DNA of 64,000 bases from CAZTPJ01 sp964614515 (GCA_964614515.1 CAZTPJ010000001.1:1-64000), one strand, 5' to 3'. Shown: positions 8,781 through 16,527, counted from the stretch's first letter. The notes: generated from the sequence alone by a model not told the origin. Made by a program: numbers and translations.

Positions 8781-9716
8781 TCATTTCGCCTGCGTGATGG
8801 CGCTGGCCCACCTCGCGATGGCCTCGAGCACGGCCGGGTCCACCGGCCCGTGTTGGCCGTCGATGAATGGTCCGAGTTGGTGGCCCAGTTCCGGTATGAT
8901 GCGCACGTCGAGCGAGGGGAGTTCATCGGCGAGGGATCGTGCGGCGGCCGGGTTTACGGCGCGCGATTCATCGAGCGCGCCAAAGATCGCCAGACATGGA
9001 ATCGGATGGAATCGCAGCACGTCTTCGGCGAATCGCATGCCTTCGCGTTCGAAGCGCGGCTGGGGCGTGGGCGGTCGCGTGAAGTACGCAGGAGCCAGGA
9101 GGATCAGCGCCCGCACGCCGTCATCTTCTGATGCGATCGTGCATGCGCGGGCCGCGCCGAGGCTGTGGCCGAGCAGGATGACCTGTTCGGTCTGGATGCC
9201 GCCGACAGCGCGCAGCGTCGCCAGGGCATAGCGCGTCTGTTCGAGCAGTTCCGCGAGCGTGCGCGGCGTGGCGCGCGACGGCCACTGGTCCGCGAGCGGA
9301 TCATCCACCGCGATCGTGCTCCAACGCATCACGACAAAGCCGCGCGAGGCGAGGGAAGCGCTGATGGCCGGGGCGTCGGCGTGCGACTCGCCGGAGATGG
9401 TCATCCGCACGCGCTGCTCGCCCTCGCCGATCTCGCCCGGCACGGTCCAGTCGAGATCGTTGCCAAAGCCGCCGCCGATCATCAGCACACCCCAGCCATT
9501 GCGCGCATGAAGGGGGGGGGATTCGATCACGGCGCGAAACGTCAGGCCGGGGGAGGTGGTGAAGGAGACCTCGCGGTGGGTGGTGGGGGGGAGAGTTGAT
9601 CCACTGCTATCGCCGGAAGATGCGTTCGGGCCGGCACAGCCACCCGCGAAAGGCAGCGTCGCCGCGACGCAGACGAGTCCGAACAATGAATGACGGAAGC
9701 GCATCATGGTCCGCAT
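8781..9716 (-). CDS. Alpha/beta-hydrolase lipoprotein
   Basis: 311-aa predicted lipoprotein: a basic N-terminus, a hydrophobic stretch and a lipobox-like FAGGC with Cys27. The alpha/beta-hydrolase nucleophile elbow GHSLG is at 183-187 (Ser185), an acid follows in IFGALDESR, and a His in IPELGHQLGPF, so a full Ser-Asp-His triad is present. Substrate unknown; esterase- or dienelactone-hydrolase-like. The start at 9716 (or 9707) was chosen because it begins the signal peptide and has GGCAGG upstream; the longer frame runs into repeat DNA. Confidence 0.78.
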   Translation of the reverse strand: MRTMMRFRHSLFGLVCVAATLPFAGGCAGPNASSGDSSGSTLPPTTHREVSFTTSPGLTFRAVIESPPLHARNGWGVLMIGGGFGNDLDWTVPGEIGEGEQRVRMTISGESHADAPAISASLASRGFVVMRWSTIAVDDPLADQWPSRATPRTLAELLEQTRYALATLRAVGGIQTEQVILLGHSLGAARACTIASEDDGVRALILLAPAYFTRPPTPQPRFEREGMRFAEDVLRFHPIPCLAIFGALDESRAVNPAAARSLADELPSLDVRIIPELGHQLGPFIDGQHGPVDPAVLEAIARWASAITQAK

Positions 9717-9764
9717 GATATCGCCTGCCAGCCATTCGTCATTACGCGGGTCAGGGCGCTCGCA

Positions 9765-9872
9765 TGATGGCTCATCCTTTCGGCGTATGGATGAGTCATC
9801 GCGCGTCGAACACGCAAGGGAGGCGTGCGAGACGCCCGCCCCACCAGATCCAACAGACTTTGCGGTTGCCCT
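9765..9872. repeat. Dispersed repeat R1, copy 1
   Basis: One of several related intergenic segments. The recognisable core is catcgcgcgtc, acacgcaagggaggcg, gagacgcccgccccacc and gatccaacagac. The same order of blocks occurs at 34527-34650, and inverted at 15660-15790 and 61268-61380. This copy lies between thrS and the hydrolase gene. Confidence 0.7.
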
Positions 9873-9873
9873 G

Positions 9874-11988
9874 TTATGCGGGTGCATTTACAGCCTGGGT
9901 CGCGCCCTTCGATTGGATCTCCTGCCGCAGCCCCTCGACGAACGCTTCCAGCGGCACCGCCCCCGAGTCTTTGGCCGTGCCGCGGATGCGGACGGAGACG
10001 TGTCCCTGTTCTTCATCGCGTGGGCCGACGATGAGGAGGTAGGGGATCTTCCATTCGGAGGCGACTTTGATCTTGGCCTGGATGCGGTCGCCGGATTCAT
10101 CGACGGTGACGCGTGCGCCGATGTCGCGGAGTGCGGCCGCGACTTTGTTGGCATAGGCCGTGGTCTTGTCGGAGATCGGCAGGATGCGGACCTGCTCGGG
10201 CGCGAGCCATGTCGGGAATGCGCCGGCGAAGTGCTCGATGAGGACGCCGACGAATCGTTCGAGCGAGCCGAACGGCGCGCGGTGGATCATCACCGGGCGA
10301 TGCGGCTTGTTGTCCGGACCGATGTAGGACAGGTCGAATCGCTCGGGCAGGTTGTAGTCCACCTGCACGGTTCCGAGTTGCCACTCACGCCCGATGACAT
10401 CCTTGACGACGAAGTCGATTTTCGGGCCGTAGAACGCGGCCTCGCCGGGTTCCTTGCTGAACGGGACGCCGAGACTTGCCGCGGCTTCGATGCAGGCGGC
10501 CTCCGCCTTGTCCCAATTTTCGCTCTTGCCGACGTACTTCGACGAGTCAGGATCGCGCATGCCGACGCGGACGCGATAGTCACGCATGTTGAGTGTGCTA
10601 AAGATGATCTTGACGAGTTCGAGACAGCCGAGAAGTTCCTGCGACACCTGCTCGGGAGTGCAGAAGAGGTGCGCATCGTCCTGAGTGAAGCCGCGCACGC
10701 GGGTCATCCCGCTGAGTTCGCCGGACTGCTCCCAGCGATAGACCATGCCAAACTCGGCCAGGCGCACGGGAAGATCGCGATACGAATGCGGGGCGCTGGC
10801 GAAAATCTTGACGTGATGCGGGCAGTTCATCGGCTTGAGCAGATAGCCGTCGATGTCGCCCTTGCTCAGGCGATTGGAAAGGTCCGCGCATGAGCAGCCT
10901 TCGCTGGCGAGGGCGGCGAGGGATTCACGCTCGACGACGGGGGGATACTGACTCTCTGCGTAGTAGGGGAAGTGGCCGGAGGTGCGATAGAGATCGAGTT
11001 TGCCGATGTGCGGGGTGAAGACCTGTTTGTAGCCCTGACGCCGAAGTTCGGCGGAGATGAAGGTCATCAGTTCCTGGCGGATCACCGCGCCGTTGGGCGT
11101 CCAGAGAATGAGCCCCTGGCCCACGGCCTCATCGATATGGAACAGTCGAAGTTGCTTGCCGATGACGCGATGATCGCGATGCCGGGCCTCTTCGAGTTGA
11201 TGGAGGTAGGCATCGAGTTGCTGTTGAGTGGGGAACGCGGTGCCGTAGACGCGGGTGAGACGGTCGGAGTTTTCATCGCCGTGCCAGTATGATGCGGCCA
11301 CGGAGAGGGCGCGTGCAGCGCCGATGCGCCCGGTGGAGGGAACGTGCGGGCCACGGCAGAGGTCTTCCCAATTCTTGCCCGGTTGGCCGGTGACGTAGAA
11401 GGAGAGACTTTGGGTGGTCTGCCGCTCCGCGGCAGGCGCGACATCATCTTTAGTTCCCCCGGCCGCGAGCGCTCGCTCAGCATTGTCCAGTTTGTACTTG
11501 TTGCCCTCGGTTTGGAGTTTTGCGATGCCCTCGCTGGGACCAATTTCATACCGTGCGAACGCCCGATCCTCCTTGATGATCTCCGCGATTCGCTTGTTGA
11601 TCGCCTCGAAGTGATCGGTGGACACGGCCTTGCCGGCCGGCACCGCCATGTCATAGAAAAACCCGGTCTCGGTCGGCGGGCCATACGCCAGCAGCACATC
11701 ACGCCCGACGACATCCTGAATCGCCTCGGCCATCACATGCGCGGCCGAGTGGCGGATGAGGAAGAGGGCATCGGGATCGAGTGTGCCGTCGCGTTTCTTT
11801 TCGGTCACGATGGCCAGCGTGCAGTCGCGGTCGATGATGGTGGCGATGTCGCGCAGTTCGCCATCGACCTTGCAGCCAAGCGCGGCCAGGGCGAGTCGCG
11901 GGCCGATCGACTTGGCGACATCAAGGCCGGAGACCGGCTGATCGAAGGTCTTGACCGAGCCATCGGGAAGTGTGATGCGAATGGGCAT
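9874..11988 (-). CDS. thrS: Threonyl-tRNA synthetase
   Basis: 704-aa class II aminoacyl-tRNA synthetase that charges tRNA-Thr. An N-terminal TGS domain (1-62) is followed by an editing domain with HSAAH and CRGPH, then the catalytic core. The core has zinc ligands in MNCPHH, DDAHLF and IHRAP, motif 2 in RVRGFTQDDAH and motif 3 in GSLERF; an anticodon-binding domain ends the protein. It is longer than the usual 640 or so because of short insertions, one before the editing-domain Cys and one before MNCPHH. The ATG at 11988 follows a 5' leader holding a Thr-rich leader ORF and a terminator (12058-12175), so control by attenuation is inferred. Confidence 0.97.
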   Translation of the reverse strand: MPIRITLPDGSVKTFDQPVSGLDVAKSIGPRLALAALGCKVDGELRDIATIIDRDCTLAIVTEKKRDGTLDPDALFLIRHSAAHVMAEAIQDVVGRDVLLAYGPPTETGFFYDMAVPAGKAVSTDHFEAINKRIAEIIKEDRAFARYEIGPSEGIAKLQTEGNKYKLDNAERALAAGGTKDDVAPAAERQTTQSLSFYVTGQPGKNWEDLCRGPHVPSTGRIGAARALSVAASYWHGDENSDRLTRVYGTAFPTQQQLDAYLHQLEEARHRDHRVIGKQLRLFHIDEAVGQGLILWTPNGAVIRQELMTFISAELRRQGYKQVFTPHIGKLDLYRTSGHFPYYAESQYPPVVERESLAALASEGCSCADLSNRLSKGDIDGYLLKPMNCPHHVKIFASAPHSYRDLPVRLAEFGMVYRWEQSGELSGMTRVRGFTQDDAHLFCTPEQVSQELLGCLELVKIIFSTLNMRDYRVRVGMRDPDSSKYVGKSENWDKAEAACIEAAASLGVPFSKEPGEAAFYGPKIDFVVKDVIGREWQLGTVQVDYNLPERFDLSYIGPDNKPHRPVMIHRAPFGSLERFVGVLIEHFAGAFPTWLAPEQVRILPISDKTTAYANKVAAALRDIGARVTVDESGDRIQAKIKVASEWKIPYLLIVGPRDEEQGHVSVRIRGTAKDSGAVPLEAFVEGLRQEIQSKGATQAVNAPA

Positions 11989-12057
11989 GAGGGTGTTTCC
12001 AGGTCGGTGAGAGATGAAGTGTTTCAGGTTGGCTGGCGCGGGGTGGCCGGTGCAAAC

Positions 12058-12079
12058 AAAAACCCGGCATACGGCCGGG
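12058..12079 (-). terminator. thrS attenuator terminator (segments 3 and 4)
   Basis: Read on the minus strand, CCCGGC, loop CGTAT, GCCGGG, then TTTTTG: a perfect 6-bp GC stem with a T-tract, that is, an intrinsic terminator. It lies 69 nt upstream of the thrS start, inside its leader. Its 5' arm region (12071-12077) can alternatively pair with 12113-12119, which would break the terminator. Confidence 0.82.
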
Positions 12080-12112
12080 CTTACGGAATCAGGGGAAACC
12101 TTGTGCGGATGT

Positions 12113-12164
12113 CGGCCATCACCCGCAGGGGTCGGTGTTGCTGCGCGTTCGCGTGGTAATGGCC
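12113..12164 (-). promoter_or_regulatory. thrS leader alternative pairing segments 1 and 2
   Basis: On the minus strand, segment 1 GGCCATTACC (12155-12164) overlaps Ala-Ile-Thr codons of the leader ORF. Segment 2 GGTGATGGCC (12114-12123) spans its stop codon. The two can form a 10-bp helix with one G-U pair. Segment 2 also contains ATGGCCG (12113-12119), which can pair with CGGCCGT (12071-12077), the 5' part of the terminator. Stalling on Thr codons would mask segment 1, free segment 2 and allow read-through. Pairing was worked out by hand. Confidence 0.75.
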
Positions 12165-12175
12165 TGAAGGATCAT
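12119..12175 (-). CDS. thrS leader peptide, Thr-rich
   Basis: 18-codon ORF reading MILQAITTRTRSNTDPCG, starting with ATG and ending with TGA. Four of 18 residues are Thr (7, 8, 10, 14), three of them within four codons. It lies 130 nt upstream of thrS on the same strand and overlaps segment 1 of an attenuator-like structure. By analogy with thrL or the pheM leader of pheST in enterobacteria, it would sense charged tRNA-Thr. I see no Shine-Dalgarno; with the promoter suggested at 12182-12210 the transcript would be almost leaderless. Confidence 0.72.
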   Translation of the reverse strand: MILQAITTRTRSNTDPCG

Positions 12176-12181
12176 GCTGTA

Positions 12182-12210
12182 ACAGTATCGGCAATCACGG
12201 TCCGTGACAA
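12182..12210 (-). promoter_or_regulatory. Candidate thrS promoter
   Basis: Minus strand: TTGTCA (12205-12210), 17-nt spacer, TACTGT (12182-12187). The -10 match is poor, and an alternative GATACT is 2 nt closer. The start site would fall at or just before the leader ORF ATG. Confidence 0.35.
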
Positions 12211-12221
12211 CTCCGGAGTTG
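12195..12221. promoter_or_regulatory. Two adjacent palindromes between thrS and nrdR, possible operators
   Basis: TCACGG-t-CCGTGA (12195-12207) is followed at once by the perfect 14-bp palindrome CAACTCCGGAGTTG (12208-12221). They overlap the candidate thrS promoter in the divergent region. A regulator binding here is inference only. Confidence 0.4.
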
Positions 12222-12290
12222 CCGAGCACGGTTCACGAGTGCCGTCCCGAGTGGCGGGGTACGCCGGCCGCGGGCATTTTTGTGGCGTGG

Positions 12291-12319
12291 TTGACGCTCG
12301 CCCATGGCTCGGTGACAAT
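12291..12319 (+). promoter_or_regulatory. Candidate nrdR promoter
   Basis: TTGACG (12291-12296), 17-nt spacer, GACAAT (12314-12319): a good sigma-70-like match facing nrdR. A hairpin, CCCCAC-ct-GTGGGG (12334-12347), lies in the resulting 5' leader. Confidence 0.5.
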
Positions 12320-12382
12320 ACCCGTTGTAGGCTCCCCACCTGTGGGGCCAAGATGCTGGTGGTCGCTCGCTGAAAGGTTGTC

Positions 12383-12934
12383 GTGATCTGCCCCTATTGC
12401 TCGGCCAACGAGGACAAGGTGATCGACTCGCGTTCGAGTGATGCGGGGCGGGTGATCCGTCGTCGTCGTCAGTGTCTCGCGTGTTCCAAGCGCTTCACCA
12501 CCTATGAACGCGTCGAGCAGACCGCGCGGCTCATCGTCGTCAAGCGCGATGGCACCCGTGTGCCGTTTGATGCCGAGAACATTCTCCGCGGCGTCCTCGC
12601 GGCCTGCGGCAAACGCGCCATTCCGGATGAGGCCAAGCGCCGACTCGTTGAAGAGGTTGAAGAGGAACTCAACCGCGAGTTTGATCGCGAGGTGGCCTCG
12701 CACACCATCGGCGAGCGCGTCATGCATCGCCTGCGAGATCTCGATGAGGTCGCCTATATCCGCTTCGCCAGCGAGTATTATCCAGACACCACGGCCCGCG
12801 ACATCGCACGACAGATCGAAGAACTCGAAACATGGCCAAAGGACAGCAAGGACCAGCAAACGCTGTTCGTCGCCCCGGGGCCGGGTCTGGCGAACGCCAC
12901 GGCCGTGCATGGAAAGGAAGGTGCTGTGCGATGA
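12383..12934 (+). CDS. nrdR: Transcriptional repressor NrdR
   Basis: 183-aa NrdR, the ATP/dATP-sensing zinc-ribbon repressor of ribonucleotide reductase genes. The N-terminal zinc ribbon is clear (CPYC at 3-6, CLAC at 31-34), and an ATP-cone follows from about residue 49 (VVKRDGTRVPFD to RFASEYYPD). It runs about 30 residues past the usual end of 150 or so, with a polar tail. GTG start at 12383, with AAAGG about 7 nt upstream, gives the standard MICPYC N-terminus. Its stop overlaps the next start by ATGA, so translational coupling with the following lipoprotein is likely. No nrd gene is in the window. Confidence 0.95.
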   Translation: MICPYCSANEDKVIDSRSSDAGRVIRRRRQCLACSKRFTTYERVEQTARLIVVKRDGTRVPFDAENILRGVLAACGKRAIPDEAKRRLVEEVEEELNREFDREVASHTIGERVMHRLRDLDEVAYIRFASEYYPDTTARDIARQIEELETWPKDSKDQQTLFVAPGPGLANATAVHGKEGAVR

Positions 12935-13407
12935 CGCGATTTGCGGCGTTGGCATTGGGTGGATGGATCGTGGCGATGGGTGTTGGATGCGCCTCGTCTG
13001 GCGGTGAAGCGCCGCCGGCTGAGACGCGAGAGCCGACGCGGCCGGCGGTGGCCGAGCGCCCGGAGCCTCAGCCCGAGCCTGCCGCGCCGGAGACGACCGA
13101 GACGCCCCCCCCTCGCGAGACGCAGGTTCATGCCTCGCCGCCGGATGTGCCGGCGCCGCTCGCGAATCAGCGTCCCGATTGGTGGATCGATCAGCCCGAG
13201 GTGGTTGATGGGCGTGTGCGGATCGCCGTCGCGGCCGAGGCGGACACGATGCTCGATGCACGGCGATCGGCCGTGGCGTCGGGCGAGGATGCGCTGCGCG
13301 AGCATCTCGCGAAGGAGCCGACGGACCTGCGCGTGGAGTTGATTCATCTTGTGCGTTTGACCGCCGGGCAGTATCGGGCGTATGTGCTGGTCAGCGCTGG
13401 GTCGTGA
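12931..13407 (+). CDS. Proline-rich lipoprotein of unknown function
   Basis: 158-aa predicted lipoprotein. A short signal peptide ends in a lipobox-like VGCA (Cys near residue 20), followed by about 60 residues rich in Pro, Glu and Ala (a flexible linker) and a compact C-terminal domain of about 85 residues (RPDWWIDQPEVVDGRVRIAVAAEADTM onward). The ATG overlaps the nrdR stop (ATGA) and is preceded by GGAAAGGAAGG. I do not recognise the domain; its length and sense-strand quality make it a real gene. Confidence 0.8.
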   Translation: MTRFAALALGGWIVAMGVGCASSGGEAPPAETREPTRPAVAERPEPQPEPAAPETTETPPPRETQVHASPPDVPAPLANQRPDWWIDQPEVVDGRVRIAVAAEADTMLDARRSAVASGEDALREHLAKEPTDLRVELIHLVRLTAGQYRAYVLVSAGS

Positions 13408-13461
13408 CGGCCCCGCGTGCGCGGGCGCATCGACACACTTGCACAGAGGGTTGAAGCAAGC

Positions 13462-14253
13462 ATGGTGACGAAGAACTTTGCCACGGCGACAGAGGCGTTT
13501 GCGGGTCTGAAGGATCGTGGGATCCTGCGCGACAACATCACCGTGATGGTGGGGGGCTTTGGCCTGTGCGGGATTCCGGAGCAACTCATCATCGCGCTGC
13601 GAGATTCGGGCGTGAAGGGTCTGACGTGCATCAGCAACAACGCGGGCGTGGATGACTGGGGCCTGGGTCTGCTGCTCAAGACGCGGCAGATCCGCAAGAT
13701 GATCTCGAGTTATGTCGGCGAGAACGCGGAGTTTGAACGGCAGTATCTCAGCGGCGAACTGGAAGTTGAATTCAATCCGCAGGGCACGCTCGCCGAGCGC
13801 ATCCGCGCCGGGGGCGCGGGCATTCCCGCGTTCTACACCGCCACCGGCGTCGGAACCCCGGTGGCCGAGGGCAAGGAGACCCGCGCGTTCCTTCGGCCCA
13901 GCGACGACACGGCCATGCATAATCGCGGCGATACGGCCGTGCTTCGCCAGCGAGCCGATGCCGCACCGGCGCGGCGCGACTATGTCCTGGAAACGGGCTT
14001 GTATGCGGATCTGGCGCTGGTCAAGGCGCACAAGGCCGATGCGTGGGGCAATCTGGTCTATCGAAAGACGGCGCGGAACTTCAATCCGATGATGGCGTGT
14101 GCGGCCGCGTTTGTTATTGCAGAGGTCGATGAAATCGTCCCGCTCGGCGCGATCGACGCGGACGCCGTGCATACGCCGGGAAATTATATTGATCGCTTCG
14201 TCAAGACCGTCAGCGAACGGCGAATCGAGCAGCGCACCGTGAGAAAGCCATGA
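13462..14253 (+). CDS. scoA: CoA-transferase subunit A (3-oxoacid/succinyl-CoA type)
   Basis: 263-aa alpha subunit of a family I CoA transferase (SCOT-like), which moves CoA between an acyl-CoA such as succinyl-CoA and a 3-oxoacid. The family signature ITVMVGGFGLCGIPE is at residues 26-40, followed by ISNNAG and the usual GNLVYRKTARNFNPMMA block. Start at 13462 (ATGGTGACG) chosen to match the family N-terminus; the frame is open 15 codons upstream. The catalytic B subunit is not next to it but on the opposite strand at 14892-15572. The stop overlaps the next ATG by ATGA. Confidence 0.9.
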   Translation: MVTKNFATATEAFAGLKDRGILRDNITVMVGGFGLCGIPEQLIIALRDSGVKGLTCISNNAGVDDWGLGLLLKTRQIRKMISSYVGENAEFERQYLSGELEVEFNPQGTLAERIRAGGAGIPAFYTATGVGTPVAEGKETRAFLRPSDDTAMHNRGDTAVLRQRADAAPARRDYVLETGLYADLALVKAHKADAWGNLVYRKTARNFNPMMACAAAFVIAEVDEIVPLGAIDADAVHTPGNYIDRFVKTVSERRIEQRTVRKP

Positions 14254-14600
14254 ACGAAGCACCCTCACTCCGGCGAGTGTTCGCGGGATATCTTCGATTG
14301 CGATCGCCTTTTAACCTGGCGATTGATGCGGTGGTTGTCTTCGCCGTGGCCAGTCTCGTTGGAATCGCGGTGAGCTACTTTGAACAATCCACGTTCGGCA
14401 CGTTCAGTGGCGATCACCAGCCTCCGACGCGTGGCGAGTGGATCGTGGCCAGGGTGTTTGATGCAGTCTATTGGATGATCTACTGGAGCGCGTTTGCGCT
14501 TTTCGCCTTCGCCTGCGCTCGCCTTATCGCGGATCGCATCGCGGCGGCGGCCATGCGCGGCGACCGAGATGTGAACGACGCGAAGTCGCTTGACTCCTGA
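14250..14600 (+). CDS. Small membrane protein of unknown function
   Basis: 116-aa protein with two strongly hydrophobic segments (about residues 22-42 and 75-95), each long enough to span the membrane, and a charged C-terminus. The start overlaps the scoA stop (ATGA), so it is translationally coupled to scoA. I recognise no family. It lies between the two converging CoA-transferase subunits. Confidence 0.65.
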   Translation: MNEAPSLRRVFAGYLRLRSPFNLAIDAVVVFAVASLVGIAVSYFEQSTFGTFSGDHQPPTRGEWIVARVFDAVYWMIYWSAFALFAFACARLIADRIAAAAMRGDRDVNDAKSLDS

Positions 14601-14612
14601 CGGAGGTTGATG

Positions 14613-14882
14613 ATGAAAACGATCCTCGCGTGGATGCTGCTGCTCGTTGGCGGGCTTCTCGTGTTGTATGGAATCGGCTCGGCCGTGCTGTCGCTGGCGG
14701 GGCTGTATGAGGCAAATCTCACGGATCCGATGAATCAGCCGGAGGGGAGTGAGGACGCCACGGCCGGGGCGATGATGCGCGCGGTGGTCATCGGCGCTGC
14801 GGGCGTGCCGCTGTTCATCATCGGGGCGGTGATGTTGAAGGTGACGTTGATTCAGAGGATTGCACGGTCGAAGCGGCGGTGA
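14613..14882 (+). CDS. Small membrane protein of unknown function
   Basis: 89-aa protein with two hydrophobic helices (about residues 3-27 and 53-77), joined by a polar loop rich in Glu, Asp and Asn, and ending in a basic tail RIARSKRR. CGGAGG at 14601-14606 sits 6 nt before the ATG at 14613; a second ATG at 14610 is 3 nt closer. It follows the 116-aa membrane gene after 12 nt. Family not recognised. Confidence 0.65.
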   Translation: MKTILAWMLLLVGGLLVLYGIGSAVLSLAGLYEANLTDPMNQPEGSEDATAGAMMRAVVIGAAGVPLFIIGAVMLKVTLIQRIARSKRR

Positions 14883-14891
14883 TCACGCGGC

Positions 14892-15572
14892 TCATACGTC
14901 AACTGTTTTCACGTTCTCAGCCACCACAAACTCCGCCTCGGTCTTCTTCTTGACATCCTCGACCGTCACGTCCGGCGCGATCTCTTTCAGAACGAATCGT
15001 CCATCTTCAAACTCAAACACGGCCAGATCCGTGATGAGCATGTCCACGCATCGCTGACCCGTCAGCGGGAGCGAACACCGGCGCACGAACTTCGCGCCGC
15101 CATCCTTTGAGTTGTGTTCCATTGTGACGATGACGCGGCGCACCCCGGCCACGAGGTCCATCGCCCCGCCCATGCCCTTGACCATCTTGCCCGGGATCAT
15201 CCAATTGGCGATGTCGCCTTCTTCACTGACCTGCATCGCGCCGAGGATGCACATATCGATGTGCCCTCCGCGGATCATCGCGAACGAGTCAGAGGAGGAG
15301 AAGTATGCAGCGCCCTTGCGGGCCGTGATCGTCTGCTTGCCCGCGTTGATGAGGTCGGCATCCACCCCGGCCTGTTCATACTCGCCGGCCCCCCCCTCGA
15401 TGGGAAACGGCCCGATCCCCAGCAGCCCATTCTCCGATTGCAGCCAGACATCCATCCCCTCGGGGATGTAGTTCGCCACCAGCGTCGGCATCCCGATCCC
15501 GAGGTTGACGATGTACCCATCGCGAAGTTCCTTCGCGGCACGGCGTGTGATCTGCTCGCGTGTCAACGGCAT
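14892..15572 (-). CDS. scoB: CoA-transferase subunit B (3-oxoacid/succinyl-CoA type)
   Basis: 226-aa beta subunit of the family I CoA transferase. It carries the catalytic glutamate, Glu47 in LQSENGLLG, then GMPTLVANYIPEG and GGHIDMCILGAMQV in family order. ATG at 15572 is preceded by GGAGGG about 6 nt upstream (minus strand). The subunits normally sit in tandem; here scoB faces scoA with two membrane genes between. It ends 10 nt from the last of these. Confidence 0.92.
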   Translation of the reverse strand: MPLTREQITRRAAKELRDGYIVNLGIGMPTLVANYIPEGMDVWLQSENGLLGIGPFPIEGGAGEYEQAGVDADLINAGKQTITARKGAAYFSSSDSFAMIRGGHIDMCILGAMQVSEEGDIANWMIPGKMVKGMGGAMDLVAGVRRVIVTMEHNSKDGGAKFVRRCSLPLTGQRCVDMLITDLAVFEFEDGRFVLKEIAPDVTVEDVKKKTEAEFVVAENVKTVDV

Positions 15573-15628
15573 GACGCCCTCCTGAAGTTGGACCCAAGTG
15601 TATCGCCCTCGCCGTGCCTTCATCGTGC

Positions 15629-15653
15629 CATCGAAGTCGCTTCGACTTCGATG
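15629..15653. repeat. Palindromic unit R2 (catcgaagtcg type)
   Basis: Perfect 11-bp stem catcgaagtcg/cgacttcgatg, loop ctt, flanked by gtgc and cc. The same arms recur inside each unit of the tandem repeat at 16172-16404, and with changes at 30559-30583. Confidence 0.75.
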
Positions 15654-15659
15654 CCTGCC

Positions 15660-15790
15660 GCCGCAAAATCTATTGGATCCGGTGGGGCGGGCGTCCCGCC
15701 CGCCTTGGTCTATTGGATCCGGTGGGGCGGGCGTCTCGCCCGCCTCTCTTGCGCGTCCGTCGCGCGATGATTCATCCCCGCGCTGAAGGG
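15660..15790. repeat. Dispersed repeat R1, copies 2a and 2b
   Basis: ctattggatccggtggggcg occurs twice about 50 bp apart; the second copy continues into the gcgtctcgcccgcctc, gatgattcatcc blocks. Orientation is inverted relative to the copies at 9765 and 34527. Confidence 0.75.
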
Positions 15791-16060
15791 CAGAGCCGGT
15801 GTGCAGTTGCCTGGTCGATCCATCGATCAAGCATCGGGGCACAGGCCCGCGGCGTTCTCAGCGCAGGTCAGTACCCCGCGCCACGGCCTTACAACCGACC
15901 CAATCGGACAACGGCCGCCCCGCGACTCGTCCCGCCTGACCCACCCACGCGAAACGTGGCCGTTTATCGGGCGGATGATGAGGATCCGAAGGAGCGGTAC
16001 GTGTATCACGCGGCGGGACTTGACGGGGCTGCGTGCGTCCGTGGTTGATTGGGGAGTGGG

Positions 16061-16171
16061 TGCAGGCGAGACGCCCACACCACCGGATGCGAGAGCAGAG
16101 GATGGGTGCAGGCGGGACGCCCGCACCACCGGATGCGGGAGCAGAGGATGGGTGCAGGCGAGACGCCCGCA
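16061..16171. repeat. 46-bp tandem repeat, about 2.4 units
   Basis: Units begin at 16061, 16107 and 16153, exactly 46 bp apart, each opening with tgcaggcg and carrying gacgccc and caccaccgg. Differences between units are single bases. Confidence 0.85.
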
Positions 16172-16404
16172 CCACCGGGGCCAACGGGAGTTGCCGTCGC
16201 CCGAAGCATCGAAGTCGGAGGAACCGACTTCGATGGCACGGGGCCCGCGCCACCGGGGCCGAAGGAGTTGCCGTCGCCCGAGGCATCGAAGTCGGAGGAA
16301 CCGACTTCGATGGCACGGGGCCTGCGCCACCGGGGCCAACGGGAGCTGCCGTCGCCCGAAGCATCGAAGTCGGAGGAACCGACTTCGATGGCACGGGGCC
16401 CGCA
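16172..16404. repeat. 77-78-bp tandem repeat, three units, each with a palindrome
   Basis: Units begin at 16172, 16250 and 16327 and a fourth is cut short at 16405; each opens with ccaccgggg. Every unit contains catcgaagtcgg, loop aggaa, ccgacttcgatg, a perfect 12-bp stem. It follows the 46-bp repeat directly and shares its ccaccgg end. Confidence 0.88.
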
Positions 16405-16527
16405 CCACCGGATGCCGTGGACGTTTCGGCTGCGCTGCGTGGTTTCGCGCGTCCCGACGCGTTGCGGGGTTGCCCGCTATCCTGTGTCGAGGACGCTTTG
16501 GTTACTCCGCACCTCGGGAGGCCCCGC

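Larger units (their letters stand above)
15573..16527. other. Repeat-filled gene-free stretch
   Basis: About 950 bp without a credible gene. It holds a palindrome at 15629-15653, two partial R1 repeats in tandem (15660-15790), about 270 bp of unremarkable sequence, a 46-bp tandem repeat (16061-16171) and a 78-bp tandem repeat (16172-16404). Long open frames on both strands here are repeat artefacts. Confidence 0.7.

Noticed and set aside
12778..14268. 496-codon open frame on the minus strand
   Set aside because: It is antisense to nrdR, the lipoprotein gene and scoA, which have clear family motifs; its product is Arg/His-rich, as expected of a high-GC shadow frame.
16061..16404. Possible CRISPR array
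   Set aside because: Units are contiguous with no unique spacers, and no cas genes are near.
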